DNA of 64,000 nt, from contig QCXZ01000053.1 in the NCBI GenBank assembly GCA_025024175.1, positions 3,224,001 through 3,288,000 of the forward strand, written 5' to 3'. Shown here piece after piece: positions 33,215 to 44,420 of this stretch. Positions within the stretch are counted from its first letter, which is position 1; each line of letters starts with the position of its first letter. This DNA is from Rhyzopertha dominica. Taxonomy: Eukaryota; Arthropoda; Insecta; Coleoptera; Bostrichidae. The notes below the pieces were generated by a model. It worked only from the letters and a program-made list of their open reading frames with translations, searched no databases and was not told where the DNA came from. Both the position numbers and the translations under genes were made by a program.

Positions 33215-33640
33215 AGAGTTAATTTTGGTGGAGTCGCCCCGCGTAGGTACGCCACTGTCCCCGATACACCAGGGCCGGGGGGCGAGGGGGCACCGGCCAC
33301 GGCGGCGAACACAGAACAGTTGAACGCGCCACCGCTGCCGTAGTGGCGGGCCTTTCTACTACCGTGTTATAGTCCCCGGGCCCCCTCCATCCCGACAGGT
33401 AAGCCACCTGAGAGCTCTCCTCTCTCACCTTCTTCTCTCTTTCAGTCGAGACATGCTCGGCGAGCCGGATTACGTACGCGTCTACCTGCTCCCGTTCGAG
33501 GGCGAGTTTGTTCAGTGCGGTGGCACTTTATTGCACCCCATCATCGACTGTTGTGACTCGGACAATCGCCCCGTGCACCTGTTTCAGTGAGAAAGTGCGG
33601 GACCGCTCGGAGATGTGAGCCGCAGGTGTTTATTGTGCGG
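33215..33640. other. GC-rich island in AT-rich DNA
   Basis: About 400 bases of clearly higher GC, rich in CG dinucleotides, amid AT-rich sequence. It contains a donor-like CAGGTAAG (33396-33403) and a pyrimidine-rich acceptor TTCTCTCTTTCAG (33433-33445). It could be a foreign insert, the 5' part of a retroelement, or a genuine promoter/first exon. Confidence 0.4.
33453..33590 (+). CDS. Possible small protein, 45 aa (speculative)
   Basis: An ATG eight bases after a good splice acceptor opens a frame MLGEPDYVRVYLLPFEGEF and ends HLFQ-stop, all in GC-rich codons. I recognise no family. A minus-strand frame (33428-33219) is also open nearby. The frame may be chance in GC-rich DNA; a splice-like pair before it (intron of only 47 bases) and the sharp composition change are the only support. 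Confidence 0.2.
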   Translation: MLGEPDYVRVYLLPFEGEFVQCGGTLLHPIIDCCDSDNRPVHLFQ

Positions 33641-33959
33641 ACCGTTTCTCCCCTGGGATATTTTCATGGGATACCTTTGGAGATCCGACTCGAAGGACCA
33701 TCTTTTATAAGGTATTGTTTCAATTTCTTGGAATTTTTTTGGGGTATTGGTAAACACGTTACACAAACTAAGCGACTTTTATTAATCTCACTCTATATCC
33801 TTGATACTTTCTATTGTTATTGTCTGCGGTTGGGACGGATATAACTTTTAAAATGACTAACTGTACTGACCTGCTTTATGTTGCATACGATCTGCCTATA
33901 AGTCATTTATTTCTAGCATCTAGATTTTGTAGGACAATATGTATGAGTATGCTAAGGCC

Positions 33960-33985
33960 CCACGTTGGGCGCCAAATACATGGCG
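33960..33985 (-). repeat. Primer-binding-site-like motif of an LTR retroelement
   Basis: On the minus strand the text ATTTGGCGCCCAACGTGGGG resembles the LTR edge plus tRNA primer site common in Gypsy-like elements. No paired LTR or gag-pol frames were found, so this would be a fragment. Confidence 0.3.
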
Positions 33986-34035
33986 AGCTTTCATTAGAGG
34001 AATATCGGGAACCAATTGAAGCAGCTTTTTGAAAA

Positions 34036-34155
34036 TTTGCGGGTTATAGTTTCATGTTGCCTTCATTTCATTTAAAATATTTTCAGGTTGCGGCCACTTC
34101 CGGTTATACCTAAAGTTGATAGCATCTTTGTTAATGTAAATGGAACACCCTATAT
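34036..34155 (-). repeat. Possible mariner-like terminal fragment
   Basis: Inverted, the segment starts TAGGGTGTTCCATTTACATT, like the outer end of a mariner-type element, and includes GGTATAACCGGAAGTGGCCG. No transposase or second end was found. Confidence 0.25.
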
Positions 34156-34275
34156 ATTATGACATTTTTAGAATCCTCCTTGAATTTCATTATCACTTTG
34201 TTAATATTACATGTGGTCTCAAGCTAACTGTTTTGTGATTACTTGAAGTTTTTTTGAAAATTTTGACTTTTTAAG

Positions 34276-35291
34276 GAAAGGAAAAAGAAAGACTTTATTG
34301 GTGAAGCACTTTAAAAATGTTTCTCCGAAATGAGTATACAGAATCACTAAATATATCAACTTCAAGTGATGGATTAGTTAGCCTGCTTAATGAATTGTAG
34401 GACTTCATACTTCTCTAAGAAGCGGGGAGCTTGCATATATGTTATACACAGAAGGCACCGAAGTATTCAGCATACTCAGAATAACTATCGAGTCCACTGC
34501 ACCATTACAAATGCTGTGCAGATATCGGAGATCTGCAAAACTTCGTCGCTGCTCCTGAGGCAGCATGCGAAAGTTTTCACTTATGGGATCAGTACTCTGC
34601 AGATCCATACGCAGTTTATAAGCGACTTATCTAAGGAATTTGTTCTGAATCCTTTCAAGGCTATTAATGTACAACATATAATGGGGATTCCAAATACCCG
34701 AAGCATAGTTCAAAATACTATTAACGTAAGCCATTTTCTAAATTCAGAACAAAGTTTAAAAATAAATCTTAGACTATTATTTACCTTCCTTACAATATGG
34801 CAAATATGTTCACTAAATAGCACCCAAGTTTCTAATTGAATTTATCCTATTCAACAAGCTCCTGTTTATACTATAATCAAATTTTATAATGCTCTTATTC
34901 CTGGTAAATGATATCGTGCAACATTTGCAAGTTTGCAGCTGTCTACAGAAGAAACACGACGATAGATTTTTAAATCATCGGCTTGCATTTACAAAACTTG
35001 AATGTTTGAAACAATTGGAAATGCCATTTATATAGATTTTAAACAACAAAGGACCTAAATGTGATCCTTGAGGAACACCTGAAGTTATTTCTACTTGATC
35101 AGACTTAACCCTACCGATCATCACAAGTTGACTCCTGTCAAACAAATACGATTCAAACCACCCAAGAAGAGAATCGCACACACCAACGTTTTCCAATTTA
35201 TTAAGCATTATAAAATGATCGATTTTGTCAAACGCTTTGCTGAAATCAGTGTAAATGCTATCAACCTGTTGTTGATTGTCCATTTGTTGTA
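34276..35291 (-). mobile_element. LINE ORF2 3' half (Jockey/CR1-like)
   Basis: The minus strand from 35283 to 34975 is open and reads YTDFSKAFDKIDHFIMLNKL, then SGVPQGSHLGPLLFKIYING, reverse-transcriptase blocks. The ADD box is lost at the frame's end (FVNASR-stop, then ADDLKIYRR in another frame). The thumb and C-terminal region follow to about 34400 in broken frames (FIFKLCSEFR, LPQEQRRSFADLRYL). Inverted, AATAAAGTCTTTCTTTTTCC marks the probable 3' end near 34276. 5'-truncated, as LINEs often are. Confidence 0.78.
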
Positions 35292-38071
35292 ATAAAAATT
35301 CTGTGTTTTTTCGAACCTCATATCTCTAGGTTACCTATAATATATCGATGTATATCTAATAAAATCACCAACTATAAGAGTACATAGCTAGTCGCAGTTT
35401 GCATGAAAAATTGAAAGAAAACGTGAAATGTCAAAATGCAGAACAAACAGATGTGCACTATTTTATTTATCATCCACTACTTATGTACATCTTAAAATAA
35501 ACTTAAAGACCACAACGTTCATTGCGTCAAGCCCACAAATCTTTCCTCTATTTAACCATATATGTATATCTTTGTTGTATTTGGCGTCCAACACATACAG
35601 GTACACATTACCTTACAGAATTCGCAACTAAAATATCTGGATGTAGCGTATAACAGCTATGCTACAAATTGCCCTGTATAGCATCTAGTTAAATTGGTTA
35701 CTTTATTTTAAATGTTTTACCCTATTGTCATCATCTATTGCCTGGTGGAAAGGTTGCTGTGTTGTGTATATGGATGGACTTGTATTACTTAAAACATAAG
35801 AATTTGGGTTACAGTGCTTTGTTGAAATCAACATGTGGTGGCCTTTTTGTATATACGAGATCCACAAATATTATGACCTTTTCATGTAGATTAATAGTAT
35901 TTAAAAGGAAACAAAACTTAAGCAACGGAGGAAGCCGTAGAAAGAAGTCTAAAATCATGAGACAGAAGATTTCGTTATAGTGTTCCTAAATACCAAATTT
36001 AAATTCATGGTAAACGTAATGTAAAGGGTACAAATTAGAAGCGGAAAAGCACTAACTAACCGTTCTGAAGCATCCATTTGAGCTCAACTCCTACACTTTT
36101 CTTATAATAACTGGAACTGTAAATTAATAGTCAGTCGTAAGAGCAACAGTTACATTTACAAATGGGTACCCTCGAGCAGCTACTAATACGTAAAACAAAT
36201 TGTTTTCATCCCACAAGTCATGGCACGAAGCCTAGGAAGAAACATGGAAACTGAATACAAAATTACAAAAGCGCATCATACAAAAATAACGTGTGGGCTG
36301 TCTCATGTTCTGCGTTAATTAAACATCGACATTTTAGGGCAATTGTGGAAGAATGAAGAGAATTCGTGCTGATAGTTGCGATTCAGCAATCGTACTTGTT
36401 CCTGTCAAACAAGGATTAGAACATCAAACAACGAGAACAAGCTTAGGAGTAGAGTACATTCAGCCTTCGTTTTACGTGCAAACTACGCGGTGAATAATAA
36501 CGGTGCTGCTTTAAAACATACATGCGACCATTAAAACACAATTACAGATAAAAACAGGTCTATTATCTCATTGTGTATGCAAAAAGGCAAATAGTCAACA
36601 GTAGAATACGCCCATGTCGAGCCCAAGTCGGCGAGAAGTAGCTCTCAAATATGCAAATCTAATTTATTCACAGAGACAGTTGACATATTATGTAGCACGA
36701 CCACCGCGACTGTTGGTACACGGCTTATAACAATGGAAGAACGTAATTCTGTAACGAGTCTGCAGGAGGAGGGAAACAAGCAGGTCGGGATGTCTCCGAA
36801 GGCAACACTGTTATTAATTGTTATCTCGTAATTAACAATGGACGAGAATTGATTCTTTTGCACTGAAAATATCTTCAACACATATAACGTAGACGAGTCG
36901 CTTGTTAAATGAGTTCTACTTAGAAATCAATATGCAAGGAATGAATTAGAAAGTTGAACGTCAATATGGCAAAAGGTTTGACGAACGAACGCTATTCCCT
37001 GGGGGTATTTGGTATCTTACGGGCCTGAAAGTATCTTTTACGTTTAGGTCTAGTATTTCTTGTAACGATGCTAAATTATACACAATTATATACATATTTG
37101 TATAACAATTCAAGTACAATTAAATTTCACTGAAGTATGAAATTCGTTACAAAAGGACTTACAATCTATCTATCATTAGAACATCATAAAAGTTAAAGAA
37201 GTTCAAGCACATCGTTTCTCAAAAATGCAAGATAAGGTGAAATTATAAAAAGTTTTATCCTTCAGCATTGCTTCCTAGACAGAAACGTTTAAATAAACTA
37301 GATACCCGTTACTTATCTTGTTTACACTAAAGGGTATTCTATGTTGCCATTCATGTATTTAATTTCGTTTTTCATGCTGATATAATCTCGCAAAATTTGA
37401 ACGTACTAAATAGAATAACTTTGACTCTGGCCATACCGACACAATTATCATATGTTAAAACAACATCTATTTGCAACATTTTTCTTGGACATGGATCTTT
37501 TACCTATACTTTTAGTTTTTAATGTACCTATGTAAAACAGTTGAAACATAAAATTAAATAGGTTTGACTTGTTGGAGATTTAGTGCAAGTGCCATAAAAT
37601 TTTAGTAAACAATTGGAGGTATTTGTCGACTTTATATACTTCTCGTTACCAGTCTATCAAAAAATTTTCGACTGGTCTAAATTAAGGAGTCATATAAACA
37701 TTTCTTGCTTTTGTAATATAATCAATTCTTTCCTTTTTATGCTTACATATTCCTTATTAACTTTAAACTCACGTCCTCTTCACAGAGGTTGTCGTCTTCC
37801 AAAATGAGTTCGTCGATAAATATGAAAAACATTTTGAAAATTAAGGTAGCAGCAAAAAATTATGACCCCATCAAAACATTTATTTATTAACACTGCTGCA
37901 GGTATATTTTTGTTTTAGTAAACAATGCAAGTGAAAAAACCATAAGTTTCGAAGCTATTTTTTTACACGTATCTTGTGCGTCACAAAAAGGATGCTCCTA
38001 AACATTGTCCAAATTGATACAAAGTATTTTAACTTGATCCTGAAGGATGGGAATACATGGTTATTTATTTA
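35292..38071. other. Gene-free stretch
   Basis: Short frames only. I see no catalytic motif, terminal repeat or RNA-gene box I would defend. The part at 36330-36900 is a little richer in GC than its surroundings. Confidence 0.4.
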
Positions 38072-38240
38072 TTTAATCTGGCACTACCCAACAGTACAAA
38101 CCAATATAGGGTAGTGAAAAGCCACATAACAAAGCATAAGGAGGAATAGAAAAACAGTAAACAGAAATAGATACAGGACACAAACAAACATATCCCTACA
38201 CCACAAATGGTAGAAAGGGTTTTGATCATATATGTAAATT
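38072..38240 (-). mobile_element. Possible LINE 3' tail
   Basis: Inverted, the sequence runs TTGTTTGTGTCCTGTATC ... CACTACCCTATATTGG ... GTAGTGCCAGATTAAATAAATAAATAA. A T-rich untranslated stretch ending in AATAAATAAATAA is typical of insect LINE 3' ends. There is no coding part. Confidence 0.35.
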
Positions 38241-38329
38241 TTGCAAGAAATCTCATCAAATAATCAGATTTCGTATTTCTACAAGCGATTACATAGTAAG
38301 GTTTGCAGCTTATTCGGCCATTGCTATCT

Positions 38330-38660
38330 CCGCATTTATTGTCACATCATCCCGCAACTGGGGAGGCGGGGTACTCGTAGCTACTCTGAACTAACCGTCG
38401 TAAAAAATTGCGGTTTCGAAAACAATGACGGAGGCACGCTGCATGGCCGTCCCGTGCGCCAATGGAATATTCATATTGTGTATTCGGGCCGGGAACAATG
38501 CTGATATGCAGTCGCGAGTCACGTTCCATATAAATCCCGCTCTCGCGAAGTATTGTTTGCAGTATACCGCGAGGTGGCCTTGTTTTTTCCTGGTGACGTT
38601 ACTGGGTAACGTATGGCAACCGCGGGTGGTCGGTTCCTTTTTGATTTCGCTGTCCTGATT
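38330..38660. promoter_or_regulatory. GC-richer island, possible regulatory element
   Basis: About 330 bases with more GC and CG dinucleotides than the flanks, no convincing frame and no repeat ends. It lies about 5 kb upstream of the odd-skipped exon. An enhancer or promoter is possible; nothing in the sequence proves it. Confidence 0.25.
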
Positions 38661-39829
38661 GTTATCTGGACTCCGCAGAATTCGGCACGCGTTCGAAAAG
38701 CGAAATTAATGACGAACTGGGATTTCCGTTTGCTACGTTGATGATATTTCAATGTGTAACGATTGTCAGGAATGTTTGTTTATCGATTAGGATTCCGAGA
38801 CCAACATTCAGATGAATCTATGGGTCAGTATACTGAATTTAGGGCGATTTTCCTCCATAAATTGTAGATAAACTCACAGCATATTTAAGAAACAGTGAAA
38901 ACTGCATTTAAGATTTTTCCTCGGATTTTTCAGTAGTATTATGCGTCAAGCCAACCTTCCTAGATCGCCAGTGCACTGCTCTCAAAAATAAACCGACTAC
39001 TTAATACTATAACCAAATTAAGCTTCATTTAAATAAACTGAAATATATTTAATTGGATTTTTAACAACACACCGGGTTTTAATTCGTGCTGATCATGCAT
39101 TTACTGGATTCCTAAAACTTATATTAAATAAACTGACTTTCATAAACGTTAGTTTGGATGGATTTTCAGTTTTCTGTTTTTCTGTATTAATTGTTAAAAT
39201 GTAATGTGGATATATGTCGAACAATCTATATAGGAAAAGGTAGAAGAGCTGAACTAAGCAGAAATCGTGTTATGCTCATCCTGACCAAGATAGTCTTTTA
39301 AGGCTATCAGCCCTGGGACGATTCGTAACAACAAGAATGTTGCAGTGACAGCTTCAAAACGCACATGGCATGGGTTAAGCTTGGAAACCACTTGAGAATG
39401 ACTTATTAGAGAAGGTCATTTGCATGAGTCAAATATGAGTTCTGGATGAAAATTGTGAAATTCACTTGCCTATAAATTTTACTGCATTTACAATTTCGTA
39501 AATAAGACANTTTTTACGTGTACGCAAATAATTAACCAGCTAAATGTATGGGAAGTAGGAAGGGCCCAGAGTTGGCAACCATAATATACTATTTAATGTC
39601 GACACCTAGGGCTAGGAAGTAATCAGGGGTGTATCCAGAGGTACTGCTCTCATTTTTGTACTTGAGATCAAGCCACAAATCTGGTACTGCGACCAGTAAG
39701 TGAGAGGAAGAATCAATGTGAATTTGTATGCCGCTCGCAACTCATTCGAACTTGTACGGACAGATGGGTGGACCAAGCAGGTATAAGCAGAAATGGTCCT
39801 TAACACAAAATAAGAGTTTAATTTATATC

Positions 39830-40150
39830 AAGCATTTTGGAAACAACAATTCTAACGTCCCGCATACTGCAGTTCTCAACATGTTTATCAAAGTTTTTGT
39901 AATTTCTATGGAACAATTATAAGAAATTGGGATTAAAATAAAGTTTAGATGTTCTAGAACATACATAAATTCAACATGCCTATCATATTTGTACAAAATA
40001 AAACCAGGCACACTGTTGTCTTGCCAGGATCTCTTTTCTCCACCTTTACTAAATATCCAAGTCTCATCCAAAAAAACAAACCTGACCTTTTAAATAATTT
40101 TTTATGTAGTTGATCCGATTGTTGAAATTCTGCTACCAAGAATAAATTTG
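39830..40150 (-). mobile_element. IS630-like transposase fragment
   Basis: Minus-strand frames read KRSGLFF then, after a frame change, MDETWIFSKGGEKRSWQDNS. This is the first catalytic block (FxDETW) of the DDE family also seen at 9.9 and 24.8 kb, but a different lineage. The second and third catalytic blocks were not found. Confidence 0.55.
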
Positions 40151-43100
40151 CTCCTTCTGCCCCTACATTGCTGATAATAAAGACAGTATCAGAAAGTTAC
40201 AATATTTCGACATTCTTTATTTTGTTCCGAAACCAGACAGTTAATTTTTTTCCGAAAACAGACAGTTTCACGTTTTTTTAAAGAGCCTTTCTTTATAGAA
40301 TTGTAATTTGTTTCAAAACTTGTGAGAACTTTTTAATAGAGCAAAGATTTTAGCATTATGTCTACTAAAGAAGAAGATAACAAGACATTATCTTTTGGGT
40401 GACTAGTTGCTGCTACATTCCAGAGTGTGATTTTAATTATAAATTGATTTGGATGACGATAATTAGCCTCGTTCGATGTGCTTGCTCAGCCATAAATTGC
40501 ACTTGGTTCAATCAGTTTCCACATTACGTTCTAGTTGCATTAATAATAATTCTGACTCTGACGTATTTTTATCACACATGTTACCACAAACCTCATCGAA
40601 GTGGTTGCATAATTTAACTTAAAAAGCTTGCTTCTAGAAAGGAAGGACAATCTATGAATTTAAGACGAACTCAAAAAAGCATAAATCTAGGAACTGTTTG
40701 TCTATCGTCGATACAATTTCCAGGTAAACTAATTATACCAAGGTCTCGTTGGAAGTGCAATAAGGTGTTTCGGGAATTTGTCTATCCATCGCGCGGTTAA
40801 TAAACAACTCGCTCTTTCCTGAGCAGCGCCATAAGCAGGTAATTCGTAATGACTGTCGGCCAGTTCAAATAATGCGAAAGACCGGTGACAATTTCCCAGA
40901 TAACGGACTGAGATCAAAGCAAGCCGACGCTTATTACTCGCGGTTTTAGGTCCCGAAATTATATTTGTTCTCTGATATACACGGTCGGTTATAACATAGT
41001 TTACTAATAGCCCTAGCGGAAACTTGTCAAGCGTAGCATGTGACGAATCTGGACGGATGAGTGGAGATTGCGTTCTATAAATTTGTTATTCTGATAATGG
41101 GTTTTTGCATGAATCACAAGTTATCAACATTCTTAGCAGGAAATAGTGAACTCTGTCGTGATGGAGATATTTTTATCCTGTTCGTACGATTCTGTAGAAG
41201 GCACTATACAACAGCTGCGTCTTAACAAGAGATGTATGCAGTCCAGTCAAGAGCTGAGTTTTCTTTAAAGTAAACATTCGGCCGGTATTTTTTAGAGTTC
41301 TCGGAACGTAGAGTCAACAGAGCGGGTATAATGGTAAGGTACGTGAGAGCAAAGCAAATACCATAACGCTTTCGTGGGGCTTCGCTAGATGAAAGATATT
41401 TTGCTTTTAAACAACTATAGATATGGCAGGTACAAGAATCCCTTATTTTTTTCTTTGGGACTGATCAGCTTGAGGACATTACCTAACTATGATGCATTTG
41501 TATACCCAGCAAGGGCGTTGATCAAGTAATTGTTTACTCTGGCAGGTCTCACATCAAATTTAATGTTGCCATTTTATCATCTATCTATTTATCTATCAAT
41601 TCCACTCTGCAAATTTTTAATACCATCTCTTGACCGATACTAACTACTGGAGATGCTTACTAATTAAACTGGGTGGAATCTAACTCATTTTAAATGAACT
41701 CTGTATATGAAAACTTAATAAAAGTGTGTGACTTGCCTTTATTCAGACGTTGCTATCAAACTTACACCTGAACACAATAAAATCATTGTATACGCAAGAA
41801 CGAAGAAACTACGTTTCGAAAAACAAAGGTATTTAACCATAATTAATAAATGAAAATAATGTGCAAAATAAAATGTCAGTCAATCAACAAAACTCGTATA
41901 TCCAGATCTCTTTAATATTCTTTACAATACTATACTCTATGAAAAGAGAATATCACCTCAACCCTTAAATTAAAAATTTTGATCTACACGCGAGTTTGAG
42001 CTAATTAACAGTGAATTTCCAAAATACCGGCACGCGGGACTATCCATCTTCTGATCTAACTTGCAGGACGTGCTAACTGACTTTAAACAACATTACATTA
42101 TACATCATGAGCTGGACTAGAAATTACATTTCTTTCGGTATCTAAAAGCGAAACGTAGACTAAATATTCTTAACCTTTTAAAAAACAATACTTTATTTGG
42201 TGGAGTTTCTGAACTGTCTAATTATCGGATCATCAAATTCTAAATCAAAGCTAAACAATTATAATCAGCCCTACTAACTAATGGATGCTACACCATATAG
42301 CAACGATTTCGACTACTATAATAATATAGGTAACATATAACATTGTCTATAACGTTCTAAATCCCTCGCAAAAGCAGCAATTTCTCTAGACGACCCCTTC
42401 AGTTCTATTTGATGGTAAGCATTTTAATAGATATGGAAAACGCTTGATTTTTTCAAGCCATTTGGCTACTGTTTCTCCTATAATAACATTGACTAAAAGT
42501 ATGTTAGTTTGTTCCTGTATCTGATCACGAATTTTGAATTGGAGGTCCTGAAGAATCATTTGGCAACCTCTAAGCAGGAAACCTTTCAATTTTTCAATGC
42601 TTAAGCAAACATTTCTTGTTAGATACACATTGTTAACACATAAATGTGTGACGATTATTAAAATACTTGAAGACACATAGATTGTAATTGACGTCCAAAA
42701 ACAAGATGTCCAGAATATGTACCAAAGAGGATCTACCGGCTTAATACCAACGAGTCAAAGCTCTAGGAGCTGGCCCAAGCACAAATGGAAGAAAACTGTA
42801 CTATCATAGAAGTGTCTTGCCAGTCAAAAATTGGAATAGGTATCTCGTACCGCTAGATAAAATCTGCTTTACAGTAGACTACATCAATGATATATTCCAA
42901 CTAACGAGAAAATTGCTACATAGATTAGTAGAAAAACCTTTATTGAACAACTAATTCTAGAACATTACACAGGGCAAAAATAATATGTATTTATTTGTCA
43001 TGGTACAGCGAAGCTCCACAGCTTAGAAGTAATAATGAGGTTGCTATCAAATCTCCAGATATGAAGCTTAAACGTTTTGTAAGCTGAAAACGACCTTTTA

Positions 43101-43600
43101 AGCTATCACTCTCTGTAAGAAACCATTTTAACAAACTTGTGTTATAGGATGGCAAAATCGTTATGTATAATGCAACAGCTCACTTTAAATATGCAGTTTT
43201 GTATTTTTTGTTGATTTTCTGGTTTTGATTAGTATGAAAATAGAAAATTAAGTGACATTAATATAAGGTATTAAATAATATGTTTACATGTACTGAATTA
43301 GTGAAGAAAAATGTATTAGCTCCCACCGAGTATCGAACTCCGTTCTCCAAATTTACTACCCCACAAAATCTATCTGCCGCAGCAGGAAATCCGAACCCAC
43401 TGGTGTCCATAGCATTGGCAATACTAGACGGTGATAGTCTTTACATTTTCCAAGTTAACAGCAGCTAACTCGTTCCCGCCAAGTTTCCGACATGGTTCGA
43501 TTCTCGGTTGGAGATAATATATCATTCTTCAAAAATTTGCCTCAAATACCCACGAAATATACAAGACATTCTAATATATGCACGTATTTCAAGATAAATT
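40151..43600. other. No gene seen; upstream flank of the odd-skipped exon
   Basis: Short frames only, including an unassigned 96-codon minus-strand frame at 42386-42676 with no recognisable motif. A minus-strand B-box-like GAGTTCGATACTCG lies near 43320-43350 but no tRNA fold is convincing. The zinc-finger exon begins after an intron acceptor, so a leader exon and promoter may lie here. Confidence 0.4.
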
Positions 43601-43611
43601 TGATTTCAGAG

Positions 43612-44420
43612 ATGCCGGAAACAGCAGCAGCCACCACTCAAGCGGAGGACCGCCCCCTCTCTCTATCCCGCCGCGACTACGCTCTCTCCTCCCCCGGCAG
43701 CGGCGCCAGAAGCTCCTCCGGAGGCAGGTCCGCCTCCTCCTACGAAACCCAACTCACCTACCACCACCAGCTGACCAACGTCACCCTCTCCGGATCCATG
43801 AGCCACCACCGCGAGACCTCGGCCTTCGTCCCCGTCGTTCCGACCCGCAACATGCACCCCATGCTCTACCCCGGCGAGATCCACCCCCTGCTCGGCCAGG
43901 AGCTGATCCGCGAGGGCAGGGAGCGGCCGGAACCGTCGAAGCCGACCGAGGGCGCTGCCGGCGGCTTCCGGAAGGGCTCGAGCTTCGATCTGATGGCGAT
44001 GATGGCCGACAAGCGCAAGGAGCTGCAGCTGCGCGAGGAGGCCGCCTGCGTGGCGGCGGCTCACGCGGCCGCCCTGATGCACGGGCCGCCCCCCGGGCTG
44101 CTCGAGTCCAGGGGCGGCGCGCAGTCGCACCCGTACCCCGGGTTTTCCCCGGCGAACGCCGCGTTTCCGTTCCCCGCCGGCGGGGCGCTGTTTCCGTCAG
44201 GGCCGCCGCAGATGCACGCGCATCTCGACAGGCGGCTGCTGAGGGCCCCGGGGAGGGCGTCGAGACCCAAGAAACAGTTTATTTGTAAGTTCTGTAACAG
44301 ACAGTTTACGAAGAGCTATAATCTCTTGATTCACGAGAGGACGCACACTGATGAGCGGCCGTATTCCTGCGATATTTGCGGGAAGGCTTTCAGGAGGCAG
44401 GATCATTTGCGAGATCACAG
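43612..44420 (+). CDS. Odd-skipped family zinc-finger transcription factor, first coding exon (partial)
   Basis: Nuclear developmental transcription factor of the odd/sob/bowl group. The exon follows acceptor TTGATTTCAG, starts at ATG 43612 ([19 protein letters not shown]) and ends in phase 2 at donor GATCACAG|GTATGT. The 269 codons hold a low-complexity N-terminus with [20 protein letters not shown] and an Ala/Gly/Pro-rich stretch, then [20 protein letters not shown] (finger 1, from C225) and [19 protein letters not shown] (finger 2, from C253). Both fingers are near-invariant in the Odd family. The remaining fingers must lie in a later exon, absent from the window as far as I can see. The exon is strikingly GC-rich. 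I lean to bowl or sob over odd, weakly. Confidence 0.93.

Noticed and set aside
41570..41605. ATCTATCTATTTATCTATC run as a microsatellite
   Set aside because: Too short and imperfect to call.
43300..43390. Minus-strand tRNA-like boxes (GAGTTCGATACTCG)
   Set aside because: Only the T-arm is plausible; no acceptor or D-arm pairing, so not called as a tRNA.
43578..44288. A 236-codon plus frame and a 155-codon minus frame over the odd-skipped exon
   Set aside because: Both arise from GC-rich codons in alternative frames; they are Arg/Pro/Gly-rich without motifs, while the other frame has two perfect Odd-type zinc fingers.
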